Positions 31,492 through 41,256 of a stretch of 64,000 nt of DNA are shown here, piece after piece (the first letter of the stretch is position 1; each line of letters begins with the position of its first letter). A program made the translations under genes and the position numbers. The notes under the pieces were generated by a model that was given only the letters and a program-made list of their open reading frames with translations, did no database searches and was not told the DNA's origin. Source of the stretch: Thauera terpenica 58Eu (lineage in GTDB: Bacteria; Pseudomonadota; Gammaproteobacteria; Burkholderiales; Rhodocyclaceae); NCBI RefSeq assembly GCF_000443165.1, contig NZ_ATJV01000001.1:1-64000 (forward strand), in the 5' to 3' direction.

Positions 31492-32069
31492 GAGCGCGCA
31501 CCCCCGGCACGCGCAAGAGACTGCACCAGCCCCGCCTCCGCCACGCTGATGCCGCAGCGCGCAGCGATCTCTTGCGCATCGTGACCCTGGCCGGCGAGTT
31601 GCATGGCCTCGCTGTATTCCGGCGAGGTGCTCGGCTGCGCCACCACCGCGTCCGCAAGCTGCAGGTGCAAGCCTCCCAGCTCGGAGTGAAGCGCCTCGAT
31701 CTGTGCACGTTGCAGCGCGATGAGCTCCTGCTGCCCTTCGAGTTCACGCTGCAGGTGACGCACTTCGAGTTCAAGCTGAAACACCTCCGGTGCAGGCACC
31801 ACCGGAGTCGGCACCCGCGCTGGCTGCGCGGGCGCGACCTGCTCGGGTGGGGTGGCGATTGTCGCGCTCACGGGGCGCAATTGGGGGGCATAGTCGAATC
31901 CGTCTTCATCGTCATCGGCGCCAGCTGCATCGTCACCGGACTCAGCCGTCGCTGCCAACCTGGATGTGGTCATCGGTGCGCGCCCCAGACGCAAGGCACG
32001 CAGAAACTGCCAGACCGACCCCAGCACCAGGATCACCACCAGCCCCCATAGAATCAGGCGCAGCGTCAT
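31488..32069 (-). CDS. DUF2802 membrane-anchored coiled-coil protein
   Basis: A 193-aa protein with one N-terminal transmembrane helix (about 3-20), an acidic linker (ESGDDAAGADDDEDG), a coiled coil (about 95-140, FQLELEVRHLQRELEGQQE) and a C-terminal DUF2802 helix-turn-helix-like segment (AMQLAGQGHDAQEIAARCGIS, about 155-176). The ATG at 32069 is preferred because the transmembrane helix follows it at once. DUF2802 genes often neighbour chemotaxis or flagellar genes, which agrees with fliW two genes downstream. The function is not known. Confidence 0.78.
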   Translation of the reverse strand: MTLRLILWGLVVILVLGSVWQFLRALRLGRAPMTTSRLAATAESGDDAAGADDDEDGFDYAPQLRPVSATIATPPEQVAPAQPARVPTPVVPAPEVFQLELEVRHLQRELEGQQELIALQRAQIEALHSELGGLHLQLADAVVAQPSTSPEYSEAMQLAGQGHDAQEIAARCGISVAEAGLVQSLARAGGARS

Positions 32070-32218
32070 GCACGAGGCCTGCGCACAAAGTGGGCCGCGA
32101 CATGTCCGCCGCGGGGCGACACACAGGGCGACAAGGAAAGGAAAGGACTCATCGACACGGCCAGCCTGCAGGAGTAATCGCCTGATAATACTGTTCGCCC
32201 ACACCAAGGACAAACGCG

Positions 32219-32995
32219 ATGGATCCGTCTGTGCCGTTGTTCTGGCTGAAGAAGCTGCTTGCCGCCTTTGCCCTGCCCCCCTTGCTGCCCTTGCTGCCGA
32301 TCATGCTTGGTCTTGTGCTGCTCAAGCCTCACCCGCGCCTGGGACGCACACTGGCCTGGGCTGGCGTGACGCTGAACCTGCTGCTGATCACCCCCGCCAG
32401 CGTGAACTGGCTGCTCACGCAGGTCGAAGACCCGGCGCCGCTGGCAGTCGAAGCCATGGCCGATGCCGAAGCGATCGTCATCCTCGGTGCGGGCCGGCGC
32501 GAACATGCACCCGAGTTCGGCGCTGAAACGGTGAACCGCCTGGCGCTCGAACGCCTGCGCTATGGCGCACGACTGGCCCGCCTGAGCGGCTTGCCGGTGC
32601 TGGTGAGCGGTGGCGGGGGAGCGAACGAAGTGCCCGAGGCCGTGCTGATGCAGGCCACGCTGGAGCAGGATTTCGGGGTGCCGGTGCGCTGGGCGGAGAA
32701 GCGTTCACTCGACACGCGCGGGAACGCACGCCATTGTGCTGCCATCCTCGATGCAGCCGGGGTGAGACGGATCCTGCTCGTTACCCACGCCGCCCACATG
32801 CCTCGCGCCCGTGCCGAATTCGAAGCAGCAGGGCTCATCGTGCACGCTGCGCCCACTGGCTGGCTGGGCGTGTACGCGGACAAGGTCCCCGCAAACTTCC
32901 TGCTCGGAGAGCTGCCCAGCCAGAACAGTGCCTACGCCGGCTGGTTCGCCTGGCACGAGACCCTGGGACAGCTTGCCTACCGCATCTCGCGTTGA
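32219..32995 (+). CDS. YdcF/ElyC-family DUF218 membrane protein
   Basis: A 258-aa inner-membrane protein. Two hydrophobic helices (about 10-33 and 42-62) precede a DUF218 domain facing the periplasm, with AIVILGAGRRE, LPVLVSGGG, the motif KRSLDTRGNA and LLVTHAAHMPRA. Its relative ElyC (YcbC) supports envelope biogenesis at low temperature in E. coli; the biochemical activity of the family is unsettled. It is divergent from the DUF2802 gene. A GATAAT sits about 38 bp before the ATG and could be its -10 element. Confidence 0.85.
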   Translation: MDPSVPLFWLKKLLAAFALPPLLPLLPIMLGLVLLKPHPRLGRTLAWAGVTLNLLLITPASVNWLLTQVEDPAPLAVEAMADAEAIVILGAGRREHAPEFGAETVNRLALERLRYGARLARLSGLPVLVSGGGGANEVPEAVLMQATLEQDFGVPVRWAEKRSLDTRGNARHCAAILDAAGVRRILLVTHAAHMPRARAEFEAAGLIVHAAPTGWLGVYADKVPANFLLGELPSQNSAYAGWFAWHETLGQLAYRISR

Positions 32996-33000
32996 GCCGC

Positions 33001-33801
33001 TCAGCGACCCTGAAAACCGGGCGTGCGCTTGTCGAGAAAGGCGCTCACGCCCTCGGCGAAATCAGCCGTTGCCGCACAGCGCGCGAAGGCTTCGGCCTCG
33101 GCCTGCAGCTGCACGCCGAGCTCACTGCCGGATGACGCGCTCAACAAGCGCTTGATCTCGCCATAGGCGTGCAGCGGCCCACTCTTGAGCCGACTGACAA
33201 GTTTGTTGACTGCGGCCTCGAGCTCGGTGTCGGGCACCACACGGGTGAGCAAGCCCAGGCGCAGTGCCTCGGCAGCATCAAAACGCTCGGCCAGCAGCAG
33301 CAACTCGGCGGCCTTGCGCGCGCCGACGATGCGCGGCAGGAAATAGGACGCGCCACCATCACCCGACAGCGCGATGGCGGAATATGCGGTGGTGAACTTC
33401 GCATTGTCGGCGGCGATGACGAGGTCGCAAGCCGCCATCAGGGACAGCCCGAAGCCTGCACAGGCGCCCCGCACGCAGGCAACGATAGGCTGCGACAAAC
33501 CCTGCAGAACCTCAACCGTGGGGTTGATGTGCTGCACGATCATGGCCTGGAATGCAGCCAGACGCGCTTCCGGCGCCAGCGGCAGCTGGCGCGCGAAGTC
33601 CTTGAGGTCGCCCCCCGCCATGAAGTGCTCGCCCGCGCCCTTGATGACGACCACCGTAAAGTCACTGCGCCCTGCGAGCGCGCGGGTGGTCTCGGCGAGG
33701 TCTTCCATCATCTCGACCGACAAGGCATTCAGCGCCTGCGGGCGGTTCAGGGTCAGGGTCGCGACGCCGTCGGCGACCTCAAGCAGCACGGTTCCAGCCA
33801 T
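33001..33801 (-). CDS. Enoyl-CoA hydratase/isomerase family protein
   Basis: A 266-aa crotonase-fold protein. TLNRPQALNALS, the oxyanion-hole segments AGGDLKDF and ACAGFGLSLMAACDLVIA, and the TAYSAIALSGDGGASYFLPRIVG loop are visible. In place of the second hydratase glutamate the loop has Gly-Asp, as in isomerase or phenylacetate-type members rather than classical hydratases. The exact substrate is open. The gene follows nqrF after a terminator whose T-run ends 15 bp before the ATG. Confidence 0.85.
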   Translation of the reverse strand: MAGTVLLEVADGVATLTLNRPQALNALSVEMMEDLAETTRALAGRSDFTVVVIKGAGEHFMAGGDLKDFARQLPLAPEARLAAFQAMIVQHINPTVEVLQGLSQPIVACVRGACAGFGLSLMAACDLVIAADNAKFTTAYSAIALSGDGGASYFLPRIVGARKAAELLLLAERFDAAEALRLGLLTRVVPDTELEAAVNKLVSRLKSGPLHAYGEIKRLLSASSGSELGVQLQAEAEAFARCAATADFAEGVSAFLDKRTPGFQGR

Positions 33802-33815
33802 GGATCAATCCTCAG

Positions 33816-33866
33816 AAAAAATGCCCGCCCTTGCAGGCGCGGAAAGTGCGCAAAGGCAGGCATTTT
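33816..33866 (-). terminator. Terminator of the nqr operon
   Basis: A long imperfect stem, AAAATGCCTGCC pairing with GGCGGGCATTTT on the minus strand with one mismatch, has a 25-nt interior and ends in TTTTTT (33821-33816). It lies 47 bp after the nqrF stop. A- and T-runs on both sides make it potentially bidirectional. Confidence 0.75.
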
Positions 33867-33912
33867 GCCACGGGGCGGCACACCCCCCGCAAACCTCGAA
33901 CGGACGATGCGA

Positions 33913-35139
33913 TCAGCCGCCGAAATCATCCAGCATGATGTTCTCGTGTTCAACGCCGAGGTCGACCAAGGTCTTGATCACCGCCGAGTTCATCATGGGT
34001 GGGCCACACATGTAGAACTCGCAATCTTCCGGCGCCGGGTGGTCCTTGAGATAGTTCTCGTACAGGACGTTATGGATGAAGCCCGTATAGCCCGTCCAGT
34101 TGTCCTCGGGCAGAGGATCGGACAATGCAAGATGCCAGGTGAAGTTCGGGTTTTCTTCCTGCAGCTTGTCGAACTCCTCCACATAGAAGGCCTCGCGCAT
34201 CGAGCGCGCGCCGTACCAGAACGTGATCTTGCGCTTGGAGTGCAGGCGCTTGAGCTGATCGAAGATGTGCGAGCGCATCGGCGCCATGCCCGCGCCCCCA
34301 CCGACGAACACCATCTCGTTATCGGTCTGGCGCGCGAAGAATTCGCCAAACGGCCCATACACCGTGACCTTGTCACCCTTCTTGAGGTTGAACACCCAGG
34401 ACGACATCTTGCCCGGCGGGATGTCGTCACGCCCTGGCGGTGGCGAGGCGACGCGGATGTTGAACTTCACCAGGCCCTTCTCGTCCGGGTAGTTCGCCAT
34501 CGAGTAGGCGCGAATGGTGGTTTCGTCCACCTTCGAGACAAAGCGCCACATGTCGAACTTGTCCCAGTCGCCACGATATTCGTCCTGGATGGCGAAGTCC
34601 TTGTAGTGCACGACATGGGGCGGGCATTCAAGCTGCACGTAGCCACCGGCGCGGAACGCGACGTCCTCGCCTTCAGGCAGCCGCAGGGTGAGTTCCTTGA
34701 TGAAAGTGGCAACGTTCGGGTTCGATTCGACCGTGCACTCCCACTTCTTTACGCCGAAGACTTCTTCCGGCACCTCGATCTTCATGTCCTGCTTGACCGG
34801 CGTCTGACACGCCAGACGCCAGCCTTCCTTGGCTTCGCGCCGGGTGAAGCACGACTCCTCGGTCGGCAACATCTCCCCTCCACCCTCCTCGACCACGCAT
34901 TTGCACTGCGCGCAGGTGCCGCCACCGCCACAGGCAGAAGACAGGAAGATATCGTTTGCCGCCAGCGTCTGCAGCAGCTTGCCGCCCGCAGGAACGACGA
35001 CGTTGCGCTCGTTATTGATATTGATGGTGACGTCACCGCTGGACACCAGCCGCGCACGCGCCATCAGGATTATGAGCACCAGCGCGAGCACGATCGCCGT
35101 GAACATGCCGATGGCGATGAAGATTTCCTGGTTGTTCAT
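33913..35139 (-). CDS. nqrF: Na+-NQR subunit F
   Basis: The NADH-oxidising subunit of 408 aa. One N-terminal transmembrane helix is followed by a [2Fe-2S] ferredoxin domain ([12 protein letters not shown], with the last ligand in LACQTP, about 70-115). The FAD domain has [11 protein letters not shown] near 210, and the NADH domain has [19 protein letters not shown]. Electrons go from NADH through FAD and 2Fe-2S to the rest of the pump. It is the last nqr gene and is followed directly by a terminator. The maturation gene nqrM, often next to nqrF, is not seen. Confidence 0.97.
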   Translation of the reverse strand: MNNQEIFIAIGMFTAIVLALVLIILMARARLVSSGDVTININNERNVVVPAGGKLLQTLAANDIFLSSACGGGGTCAQCKCVVEEGGGEMLPTEESCFTRREAKEGWRLACQTPVKQDMKIEVPEEVFGVKKWECTVESNPNVATFIKELTLRLPEGEDVAFRAGGYVQLECPPHVVHYKDFAIQDEYRGDWDKFDMWRFVSKVDETTIRAYSMANYPDEKGLVKFNIRVASPPPGRDDIPPGKMSSWVFNLKKGDKVTVYGPFGEFFARQTDNEMVFVGGGAGMAPMRSHIFDQLKRLHSKRKITFWYGARSMREAFYVEEFDKLQEENPNFTWHLALSDPLPEDNWTGYTGFIHNVLYENYLKDHPAPEDCEFYMCGPPMMNSAVIKTLVDLGVEHENIMLDDFGG

Positions 35140-35154
35140 CTATTTGCCCCGCCT

Positions 35155-35763
35155 TTACAGCTGCACGCCGGAGAAGGACATGAAGCCCAGCGACATCAAG
35201 CCGATGGTAATGAAGGTGATACCCAGGCCCTGCAGGCCGGCGGGCACATCGCTGTACTTGAGCTTCTCGCGGATACCGGCGAGCAGCGCGATCGCCAGCG
35301 CCCAGGAGGCGCCAGAACCCACGCCATACACGGTACTCTCGGCGAGGTTGTAGTCGCGTTCGACCATGAACAGGGAGCCTGCCATGATCGCGCAGTTGAC
35401 CGTGATCAGAGGCAGAAACACCCCGAGCGCGTTGTAGAGGCTGGGCACGTACTTGTCGAGCAGCATCTCGAGGATCTGCACGATCGCGGCGATCACGCCG
35501 ATGTAGGACAGCAGACCGAGAAAGGACAGATCGACATCGGGCAGCCCGGCCCAGGCGAGCGCGCCGTCGCGCAGCAACCAGGTGTAGATCAGGTTGTTGG
35601 CCGGCACGGTGATGGTCTGCACCACGATCACCGCGATGCCCAGGCCGATCGCGGTCTCGACCTTCTTCGAGATGGCGATGAAGGTGCACATGCCAAGAAA
35701 GAAGGACAGCGCCATGTTCTCGATGAACACCGCACGCACGAAGAGGCTCAGATAGTGTTCCAT
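35155..35763 (-). CDS. nqrE: Na+-NQR subunit E
   Basis: A 202-aa integral membrane subunit with six predicted helices. It begins [21 protein letters not shown] and contains the paired cysteine-bearing half-helices that with NqrD hold an Fe centre in the membrane; one cysteine lies in FFLGMCTF and the other in VNCAIMAG. The spacing to nqrD is 1 bp. It belongs to the Rnf/Nqr E-A family, and the context settles it as NqrE. Confidence 0.96.
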   Translation of the reverse strand: MEHYLSLFVRAVFIENMALSFFLGMCTFIAISKKVETAIGLGIAVIVVQTITVPANNLIYTWLLRDGALAWAGLPDVDLSFLGLLSYIGVIAAIVQILEMLLDKYVPSLYNALGVFLPLITVNCAIMAGSLFMVERDYNLAESTVYGVGSGASWALAIALLAGIREKLKYSDVPAGLQGLGITFITIGLMSLGFMSFSGVQL

Positions 35764-35764
35764 T

Positions 35765-36433
35765 TCAGTAGGCCTCCTTGGTGATGACCTGCTGCGCCAT
35801 CCTGAATGCCGGCTCCTCCACCTGCTCCGTGCGCCAGGTGCGCAGCGCCCAGATCAACAGACCGATGAGGAAGAAGGCCGAAGGCGGCAGCAGCAACAGC
35901 CCGTTGGGCACATACCAGCCACCATCCTTGGCCAGCGTGATGATCTCGACACCGAACAGCTTGCCGGCGCCGAACAATTCACGAATCACCCCCAGGGTGA
36001 GCAGCACGACGCTGTAGCCAAGGCCATTGCCGATGCCGTCCATGAAGGACAACCCCGGCGGGTTCTGCATGGCAAAGGCTTCGGCGCGGCCCATCACGAT
36101 GCAGTTGGTGATGATGAGGCCGACGAACACCGACAACTGCTTGGCGAGGCTGAAGGCATAGGCACGCAGGATCTGATCGACGACGATCACCAGCGAGGCG
36201 ATGATCACCATCTGCACGATCATGCGGATCGAGCCCGGAATCTGGCTGCGGATCATCGAGATGAACAGGTTCGAGAACGCGGTCACCAGGGTCAGCGCGA
36301 TCGACATCACGAGCGCCGTCTTCAGGTTTGAGGTGACGGCAAGCGCCGAACAGATGCCGAGGATCTGCAGGCCAATCGGGTTGTTGGCGAAGATCGGGTT
36401 GAGCAGGACTTCCTTTACGCTGGGCTTGGACAT
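35765..36433 (-). CDS. nqrD: Na+-NQR subunit D
   Basis: A 222-aa integral membrane subunit homologous to NqrE, with six helices. The paired half-helix cysteines are in [10 protein letters not shown] and [13 protein letters not shown]. Together with NqrE it forms the intramembrane iron site on the Na+ and electron path. It lies 2 bp after nqrC and 1 bp before nqrE. Confidence 0.96.
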   Translation of the reverse strand: MSKPSVKEVLLNPIFANNPIGLQILGICSALAVTSNLKTALVMSIALTLVTAFSNLFISMIRSQIPGSIRMIVQMVIIASLVIVVDQILRAYAFSLAKQLSVFVGLIITNCIVMGRAEAFAMQNPPGLSFMDGIGNGLGYSVVLLTLGVIRELFGAGKLFGVEIITLAKDGGWYVPNGLLLLPPSAFFLIGLLIWALRTWRTEQVEEPAFRMAQQVITKEAY

Positions 36434-36435
36434 GA

Positions 36436-37221
36436 TCAGACCCCCTGGGTACGAAGTTTGGCGAGATAAGGCCCGAAGCCCTGCTCGCCGAGCCAGAATT
36501 GCAGCAGATGATCAACGCCATTACTGGTCAGCGTAGCGCCGGCAAGCGCATCCACCTGATGGCCCGCCTGCGCGCTGGAGGGATCGACGCCACCCTTGAC
36601 GATCTCGATGATGGGTTTGCCGGCGTCGTCGAAGAGGGTCTTGCCCGGCCACAAGGCCTTCCACTTCGGGTTGTCCACTTCGCCGCCCAGGCCCGGCGTC
36701 TCGGCGTGCTGGTAAAAACCAAGGCCGACCACGGTATTGAGGTCGCTCTTCAAGGCGACGAAACCATGCAGCGTTGACCACAGCCCATAGCCGCGCACTG
36801 GCAGGATCAAGGCTTCGAGCTTGCCGTCCTGCTCGACCATGTACACGGTGGTGAAGCGCTCACGGCGCTTGATCAGCGCGACATCCTCCTCGCCGCTGAG
36901 CGCGTCGGACAGCTTGGGGTCTCTCGCCGCCTTGAGCGGGTCGAACAGTTTGGGATCAAAGGCGTCGCTGTATTCGCCGCTGTCGAGCTCGAGCACGCGG
37001 GCCTTGATGCGGCTGTTGTACAGATCCTTGACTTCCCGCGCGGACATCGTCGCCTCGCCGAGACCGGCGATGGCCAGAATGCTGCGCTGCTTGTCGAGCT
37101 GGCGGTTCTCGATCTGCACCGGCTTGAGCGACACCGCGGCGCCGGCAACGAAGACCGAGCTCACCAGGCTGACCGCGAGTGCCACCAGCAGGGTGCGGCT
37201 CGTCGATTCTTTCTTAGACAT
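36436..37221 (-). CDS. nqrC: Na+-NQR subunit C
   Basis: A 261-aa subunit with one N-terminal transmembrane helix and a periplasmic domain carrying covalently bound FMN. The flavinylation motif reads [13 protein letters not shown] near residue 225, with the acceptor threonine in GATLT. The conserved [14 protein letters not shown] and ETPGLGGEV stretches are present. Flavin attachment requires ApbE, which is not encoded in the window. The start overlaps nqrB by 8 bp. Confidence 0.96.
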   Translation of the reverse strand: MSKKESTSRTLLVALAVSLVSSVFVAGAAVSLKPVQIENRQLDKQRSILAIAGLGEATMSAREVKDLYNSRIKARVLELDSGEYSDAFDPKLFDPLKAARDPKLSDALSGEEDVALIKRRERFTTVYMVEQDGKLEALILPVRGYGLWSTLHGFVALKSDLNTVVGLGFYQHAETPGLGGEVDNPKWKALWPGKTLFDDAGKPIIEIVKGGVDPSSAQAGHQVDALAGATLTSNGVDHLLQFWLGEQGFGPYLAKLRTQGV

Positions 37222-38431
37222 TACGTGCGAGCCTCCGCTTGATGTTGGCCGCGACCACGTAGTGATCGATCAGCGGCGCACACAGGTTGGCGAACAGGAT
37301 GGCGAGCATGATGCCCTCGGGGAAGGCGGGGTTCACCACGCGCACAAGCACCGTCATCACACCCACGAGTGCACCGAAGATCCACTTGCCGGTATTGGTC
37401 ATCGAGGCCGACACCGGGTCGGTGGCCATGAACATCATGCCGAAGGCGAAGCCGCCCATGACCAGATGCCAATGCCAGGGCACGGCAAACATCGGATTAC
37501 TGTCCGAGCCGATGGCATTGAACACCAGCGCCATGCCCACCATGCCGAGGAACACGCCGGCCACGATGCGCCATGAGGCGATCTTCATCACCAGCAGCAC
37601 TGCACCACCCATCAGGATCGCCAGCGTGCTGGTTTCGCCGATCGAGCCGTGAACCGTACCGAGGAAGGCGCTCATCCAGTCGATGCCGCTGCCGAGCACT
37701 GCGTCCATGCCACCGCCGGCACCGAGCGACAACATGGTCGCGCCGGTGTAGCCGTCCACCGCCGTCCACACCGCATCGCCGGATATCTGCGCCGGGTAGG
37801 CAAAGTAGAGGAAGGCGCGGCCAGTGAGCGCGGGGTTGAGAAAGTTCTTGCCGGTGCCGCCGAAGACCTCCTTGCCGATCACCACACCGAAGCTGATGCC
37901 CATCGCCACCTGCCACAAGGGAATGTCCGGCGGACAGGTGAGCGCGAACAGCACCGAGGTGACGAAGAAACCCTCATTGACTTCGTGCCTGCGCACAGAC
38001 GCAAAGAGGACTTCCCAGAAGCCGCCGACAATGAAGGTGGTCAGGTAGATCGGCACGAAATAGGTCGCACCATGCAGCCAGTTGGCCCACATGCTGGCCG
38101 GATCCAGGCCCGCCAGCGCGCTGCTGAGCGCGATGCGCCAGCCGTCCTGAGCCGCCAGCAGATCCGCGCTGGCGGCGAGGATGGTGTTGGCCTGATAGCC
38201 GACGTTCCACATGCCAAAGAACATGGCGGGGAAGGTGCACAGCCACACCGTGATCATCATGCGCTTGAGATCGAGCCCATCGCGCACATGGGAGGTGCTG
38301 CGGGTGACGCTGCCCGGCTTGAACAAAGCGGTATCGATGGCTTCGTACAAGGGGTAGAGCTTCTCGTACTTGCCACCTTTTTCAAAGTGATGCTCAATGC
38401 TGTCGAGCCAGGAGCGCACGCCCATTCTCAA
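37214..38431 (-). CDS. nqrB: Na+-NQR subunit B
   Basis: The 405-aa core membrane subunit, with about ten helices, that carries covalent FMN and riboflavin and forms the main Na+ channel. Landmarks are an N-terminal [18 protein letters not shown], the FMN-acceptor region with GYTGATMLS, and [15 protein letters not shown] near the C-terminus. It overlaps nqrA by 4 bp. Confidence 0.96.
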   Translation of the reverse strand: MRMGVRSWLDSIEHHFEKGGKYEKLYPLYEAIDTALFKPGSVTRSTSHVRDGLDLKRMMITVWLCTFPAMFFGMWNVGYQANTILAASADLLAAQDGWRIALSSALAGLDPASMWANWLHGATYFVPIYLTTFIVGGFWEVLFASVRRHEVNEGFFVTSVLFALTCPPDIPLWQVAMGISFGVVIGKEVFGGTGKNFLNPALTGRAFLYFAYPAQISGDAVWTAVDGYTGATMLSLGAGGGMDAVLGSGIDWMSAFLGTVHGSIGETSTLAILMGGAVLLVMKIASWRIVAGVFLGMVGMALVFNAIGSDSNPMFAVPWHWHLVMGGFAFGMMFMATDPVSASMTNTGKWIFGALVGVMTVLVRVVNPAFPEGIMLAILFANLCAPLIDHYVVAANIKRRLARNV

Positions 38432-39768
38432 CCCTCCTTCTCGATGCGTGTCAGGTTATCCCGCAGGATGGGACCGTATTCGTACTTGCCCGCACACACA
38501 TAGGTGCACAAGGCCAGATCCTCCTCGTCCAGCTCCAGCGCGCCCAGCTTCTGCGCCATCTCGGTGTCACCAACGATGAGCGAACGCAGCAATTGCGTCG
38601 GCAGGATGTCGAGCGGCATCACTTCCTCGTAGTTACCGATAGGCACCATGGCGCGCGGGCTGCCGTTGGTGCTGGTGGTGAAGCCGAAGCGTTTTTGCGG
38701 CGAGAGCTTGGAGACATAGAGGTTCATCACCGAGTGCTTCTCTACGCCGGCGCGCAGGTAATGCAGCAGCTCGCGCTCGGTGCCTTCCTCGAGACAGGAG
38801 GCCTGCAGGTGATAGCGCCCGAGATAGGCACAGGCGCCGCGCGCGGTACGCCCACCAAACACCGAGCCGGAGATGACCCGTACTTTCTTGCCCGGCAGCA
38901 GTTCGCCCGCGGTGAGCTCATCGAGGTTGGCGCCCAGACGAGCGCGCACCAGGCGCGGCTTGTCGACCATCGGCCCCGCAATCGACACGATGCGCTCGGT
39001 CCACAACTGGCCGCTGGCGAAGAGCTTGCCCACCGCGATCACGTCCTGATAATTCAGGTACCACACCGACTTTTGTGCGTTGACCGGGTCGATAAAGTGA
39101 ATGTGAGTGCCCGCCAGACCGGCCGGGTGCGGGCCGTCGAAAGTCGCGGTACTGACCTGCGCCAGACCGGAGCACGGCATCTGCGTGCCCTCTGCGTGGC
39201 ACACGACGACGCGTGCGATGCGGGCCAGCACTTTCAGCCCACGGGCAAAATCGTCGCGGTAGGCGGCAATGACCACGGTCGGATCGGCTGCCAGCGGATG
39301 GCTATCGATCGCCGTGACGAAGATGGAACTCGGCGTGGAGTCGACCGCGGGGACCTTGCTGTAGGGACGCGTACGCAGTGCAGTCCACAGACCGGAGTTG
39401 ATCAGATTCTCACGCACCTGACTGGCATCGAGGCGGTCGATATCGGCATCCGGGAAAGATGCAAATTCGATCGCGTCCTCCCCCTCGAGATCGATCACCA
39501 CCGACTGCAGCACGCGTTGCTCGCCACGATGGACGGCACTCACGATGCCAGCACCGGGAGCGGTGAACACCACGCCCGGTGTCTTCTTGTCAGAAAAAAG
39601 CACCTCGCCCAGCTTCACACGGTCACCCACCTGGACCGACATCGTGGGCCGCATGCCGTGATAGTCGAAACCGATGACAGCGACGCTGCGCACCGGCCGT
39701 CCGGGCTCGATGCGCTGCGCCGGCGTGCCGGTGATGGGCAGATCCAGTCCGCGCCTGATTTTGATCAT
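38428..39768 (-). CDS. nqrA: Na+-NQR subunit A
   Basis: The 446-aa cytoplasmic subunit implicated in ubiquinone binding. The natural start is the ATG at 39768, giving [14 protein letters not shown] as in other NqrA proteins; the longer frame is not conserved. [25 protein letters not shown] and the C-terminal [12 protein letters not shown] and [12 protein letters not shown] segments match the family. It heads the six-gene nqrABCDEF operon, whose genes overlap or nearly abut. Confidence 0.96.
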   Translation of the reverse strand: MIKIRRGLDLPITGTPAQRIEPGRPVRSVAVIGFDYHGMRPTMSVQVGDRVKLGEVLFSDKKTPGVVFTAPGAGIVSAVHRGEQRVLQSVVIDLEGEDAIEFASFPDADIDRLDASQVRENLINSGLWTALRTRPYSKVPAVDSTPSSIFVTAIDSHPLAADPTVVIAAYRDDFARGLKVLARIARVVVCHAEGTQMPCSGLAQVSTATFDGPHPAGLAGTHIHFIDPVNAQKSVWYLNYQDVIAVGKLFASGQLWTERIVSIAGPMVDKPRLVRARLGANLDELTAGELLPGKKVRVISGSVFGGRTARGACAYLGRYHLQASCLEEGTERELLHYLRAGVEKHSVMNLYVSKLSPQKRFGFTTSTNGSPRAMVPIGNYEEVMPLDILPTQLLRSLIVGDTEMAQKLGALELDEEDLALCTYVCAGKYEYGPILRDNLTRIEKEG

Positions 39769-39887
39769 GCCTCTCTCGCCCAATCTCTTGTGACATTGAC
39801 GGGGGGCACACGAACTCACGAAAAATGGCCTCGCAAAGATGACCGTCAGTGAGCCGGCGACACGCTCCCGCATCCATAAGCTGGGGG

Positions 39888-39893
39888 ATTATA
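39888..39893 (-). promoter_or_regulatory. -10 box for the nqr operon
   Basis: A perfect TATAAT on the minus strand lies 120 bp before the nqrA ATG and downstream of the preceding operon's terminator. The -35 region 17 bp upstream (GTGATC) is weak, so an activator may be involved. Confidence 0.5.
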
Positions 39894-39964
39894 AAAGATT
39901 GTTACCCAGCGATCACGCCGATTGCTTGTTTTACATCGACCTGATCCGTGTTATCCACAACACG

Positions 39965-40004
39965 AAAACGGGGCGGAAGGAGACTTGCGTCCCTCGCCAC
40001 CCCG
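39965..40004 (-). terminator. Terminator of the beta-oxidation block
   Basis: On the minus strand an 8-bp stem CGGGGTGG/CCGCCCCG (40004-39997 with 39976-39969, one G-U pair) encloses a 20-nt loop and is followed by TTTT. It is 38 bp after the thiolase stop and before the nqr promoter. Confidence 0.6.
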
Positions 40005-40042
40005 AATACGACAAACTCCCCCACAAAACCGACAGCGAGCGC

Positions 40043-41242
40043 TCACATGCGCTCGAACACCCCCGCCGCCCCCATGCCAGTGCCAATGCACATGCTGATC
40101 ATGCCGTAGCGCAGCCCGGGGTCGCGCTCCATTGCCGCCATCAGCGTTGCCGTACGAATCGCGCCGGTGGCGCCCAGCGGGTGACCGAGCGCGATCGCAC
40201 CGCCGAGCGGATTGACCCGCGCCGGATCCATCTCGAGCTGGCGCATCACCGCCAGCGCCTGCGCCGCGAACGCCTCGTTGAGCTCGACCCAGCCCATGTC
40301 CTGCAGCGCAAGGCCCGCCCGTTTCAATGCCCGCGGAATGGCCTCGATCGGCCCGATCCCCATCACTTCAGGCGACACGCCTGCCACCGCATAGCTGACA
40401 AAGCGTGCTATCGGGCGCAGGTTGTAGCGCTTCAAGGCCACCTCGCTCATCAGCAGCACGGCGGCAGCACCGTCCGACATCTGCGAGCTGTTGCCTGCGG
40501 TGACCGATCCGCGCGCGGCGAACACCGGCCGCAGCCGGGCCAGCTTCTCGACCGACGAGTCCGCACGTGGGCCCTCGTCCTGAGCGACGCTACGTTCGGC
40601 CGTGCGCACCACGCCGCCCTCGCCCGGAACATGGCTGTTCACCACATAAGGCACGATTTCCGCGTCAAACAACCCAGCAGCACTGGCTGCGCACGCGCGC
40701 CGATGCGATTCCGCGGCGAACGCGTCCTGATCCTCGCGGCTCACCTTCCACTGTGCAGCCACCCGTTCGGCGGTCAGCCCCATGCCATAGGCAATGTCGA
40801 TGTTCTCCGCGTGCGCGAAGATCTCCGGGTTGATGCTGACCTTGTTGCCCATGATCTGCGGCATCGCGCTCATGCTCTCGGTGCCCGCGGCAATCATCAC
40901 GTCAGCCTCTCCGAGCCGGATGCGGCTGGCGGCATCGGCCACCGCCTGCAGGCCAGAGGCGCAAAAGCGGTTCACCGTCACTCCGGGCACGCCGTCCGCC
41001 AGGCCGGCGAGCAACAGCGCGATGCGCGCCACGTTCATGCCCTGCTCGGCCTCAGGCATGGCACAACCCGCAATCACGTCGCCGATCTCGTTCTGGTCCA
41101 GATTGGGGACCGTGGCGACGATGTCGCGCAACACCCTGGCCAGCATGTCGTCGGGGCGAACGTAGCGAAACGCGCCATTGCGACGGGCCACCGGCGTGCG
41201 CAGCGCGGCGACGATGTAGGCATCCTGAATCTGTTTGCTCAT
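40043..41242 (-). CDS. fadA: Acetyl-CoA acyltransferase (thiolase), FadA-like
   Basis: A 399-aa thiolase that cleaves 3-ketoacyl-CoA to acetyl-CoA and a shortened acyl-CoA. The nucleophilic cysteine is in NRFCASGLQA (about residue 93). The NEAFAAQA histidine-loop counterpart, GHPLGATGA and CIGTGMGAAG motifs complete the active site. It follows the HAD/hydratase gene by 14 bp with a good GGAGAG ribosome-binding site, and the two resemble the fadN-fadA pair of Bacillus in architecture and order. It is the final gene of the fad block. Confidence 0.92.
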   Translation of the reverse strand: MSKQIQDAYIVAALRTPVARRNGAFRYVRPDDMLARVLRDIVATVPNLDQNEIGDVIAGCAMPEAEQGMNVARIALLLAGLADGVPGVTVNRFCASGLQAVADAASRIRLGEADVMIAAGTESMSAMPQIMGNKVSINPEIFAHAENIDIAYGMGLTAERVAAQWKVSREDQDAFAAESHRRACAASAAGLFDAEIVPYVVNSHVPGEGGVVRTAERSVAQDEGPRADSSVEKLARLRPVFAARGSVTAGNSSQMSDGAAAVLLMSEVALKRYNLRPIARFVSYAVAGVSPEVMGIGPIEAIPRALKRAGLALQDMGWVELNEAFAAQALAVMRQLEMDPARVNPLGGAIALGHPLGATGAIRTATLMAAMERDPGLRYGMISMCIGTGMGAAGVFERM

Positions 41243-41256
41243 CGCTATTCTCTCCG

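Noticed and set aside
39951-39959. Perfect DnaA box TTATCCACA upstream of nqrA
   Set aside because: A single box without a cluster, an AT-rich unwinding element or nearby dnaA/dnaN cannot be called an origin; it lies in a small palindrome (GTGTT..AACAC) of unknown use.
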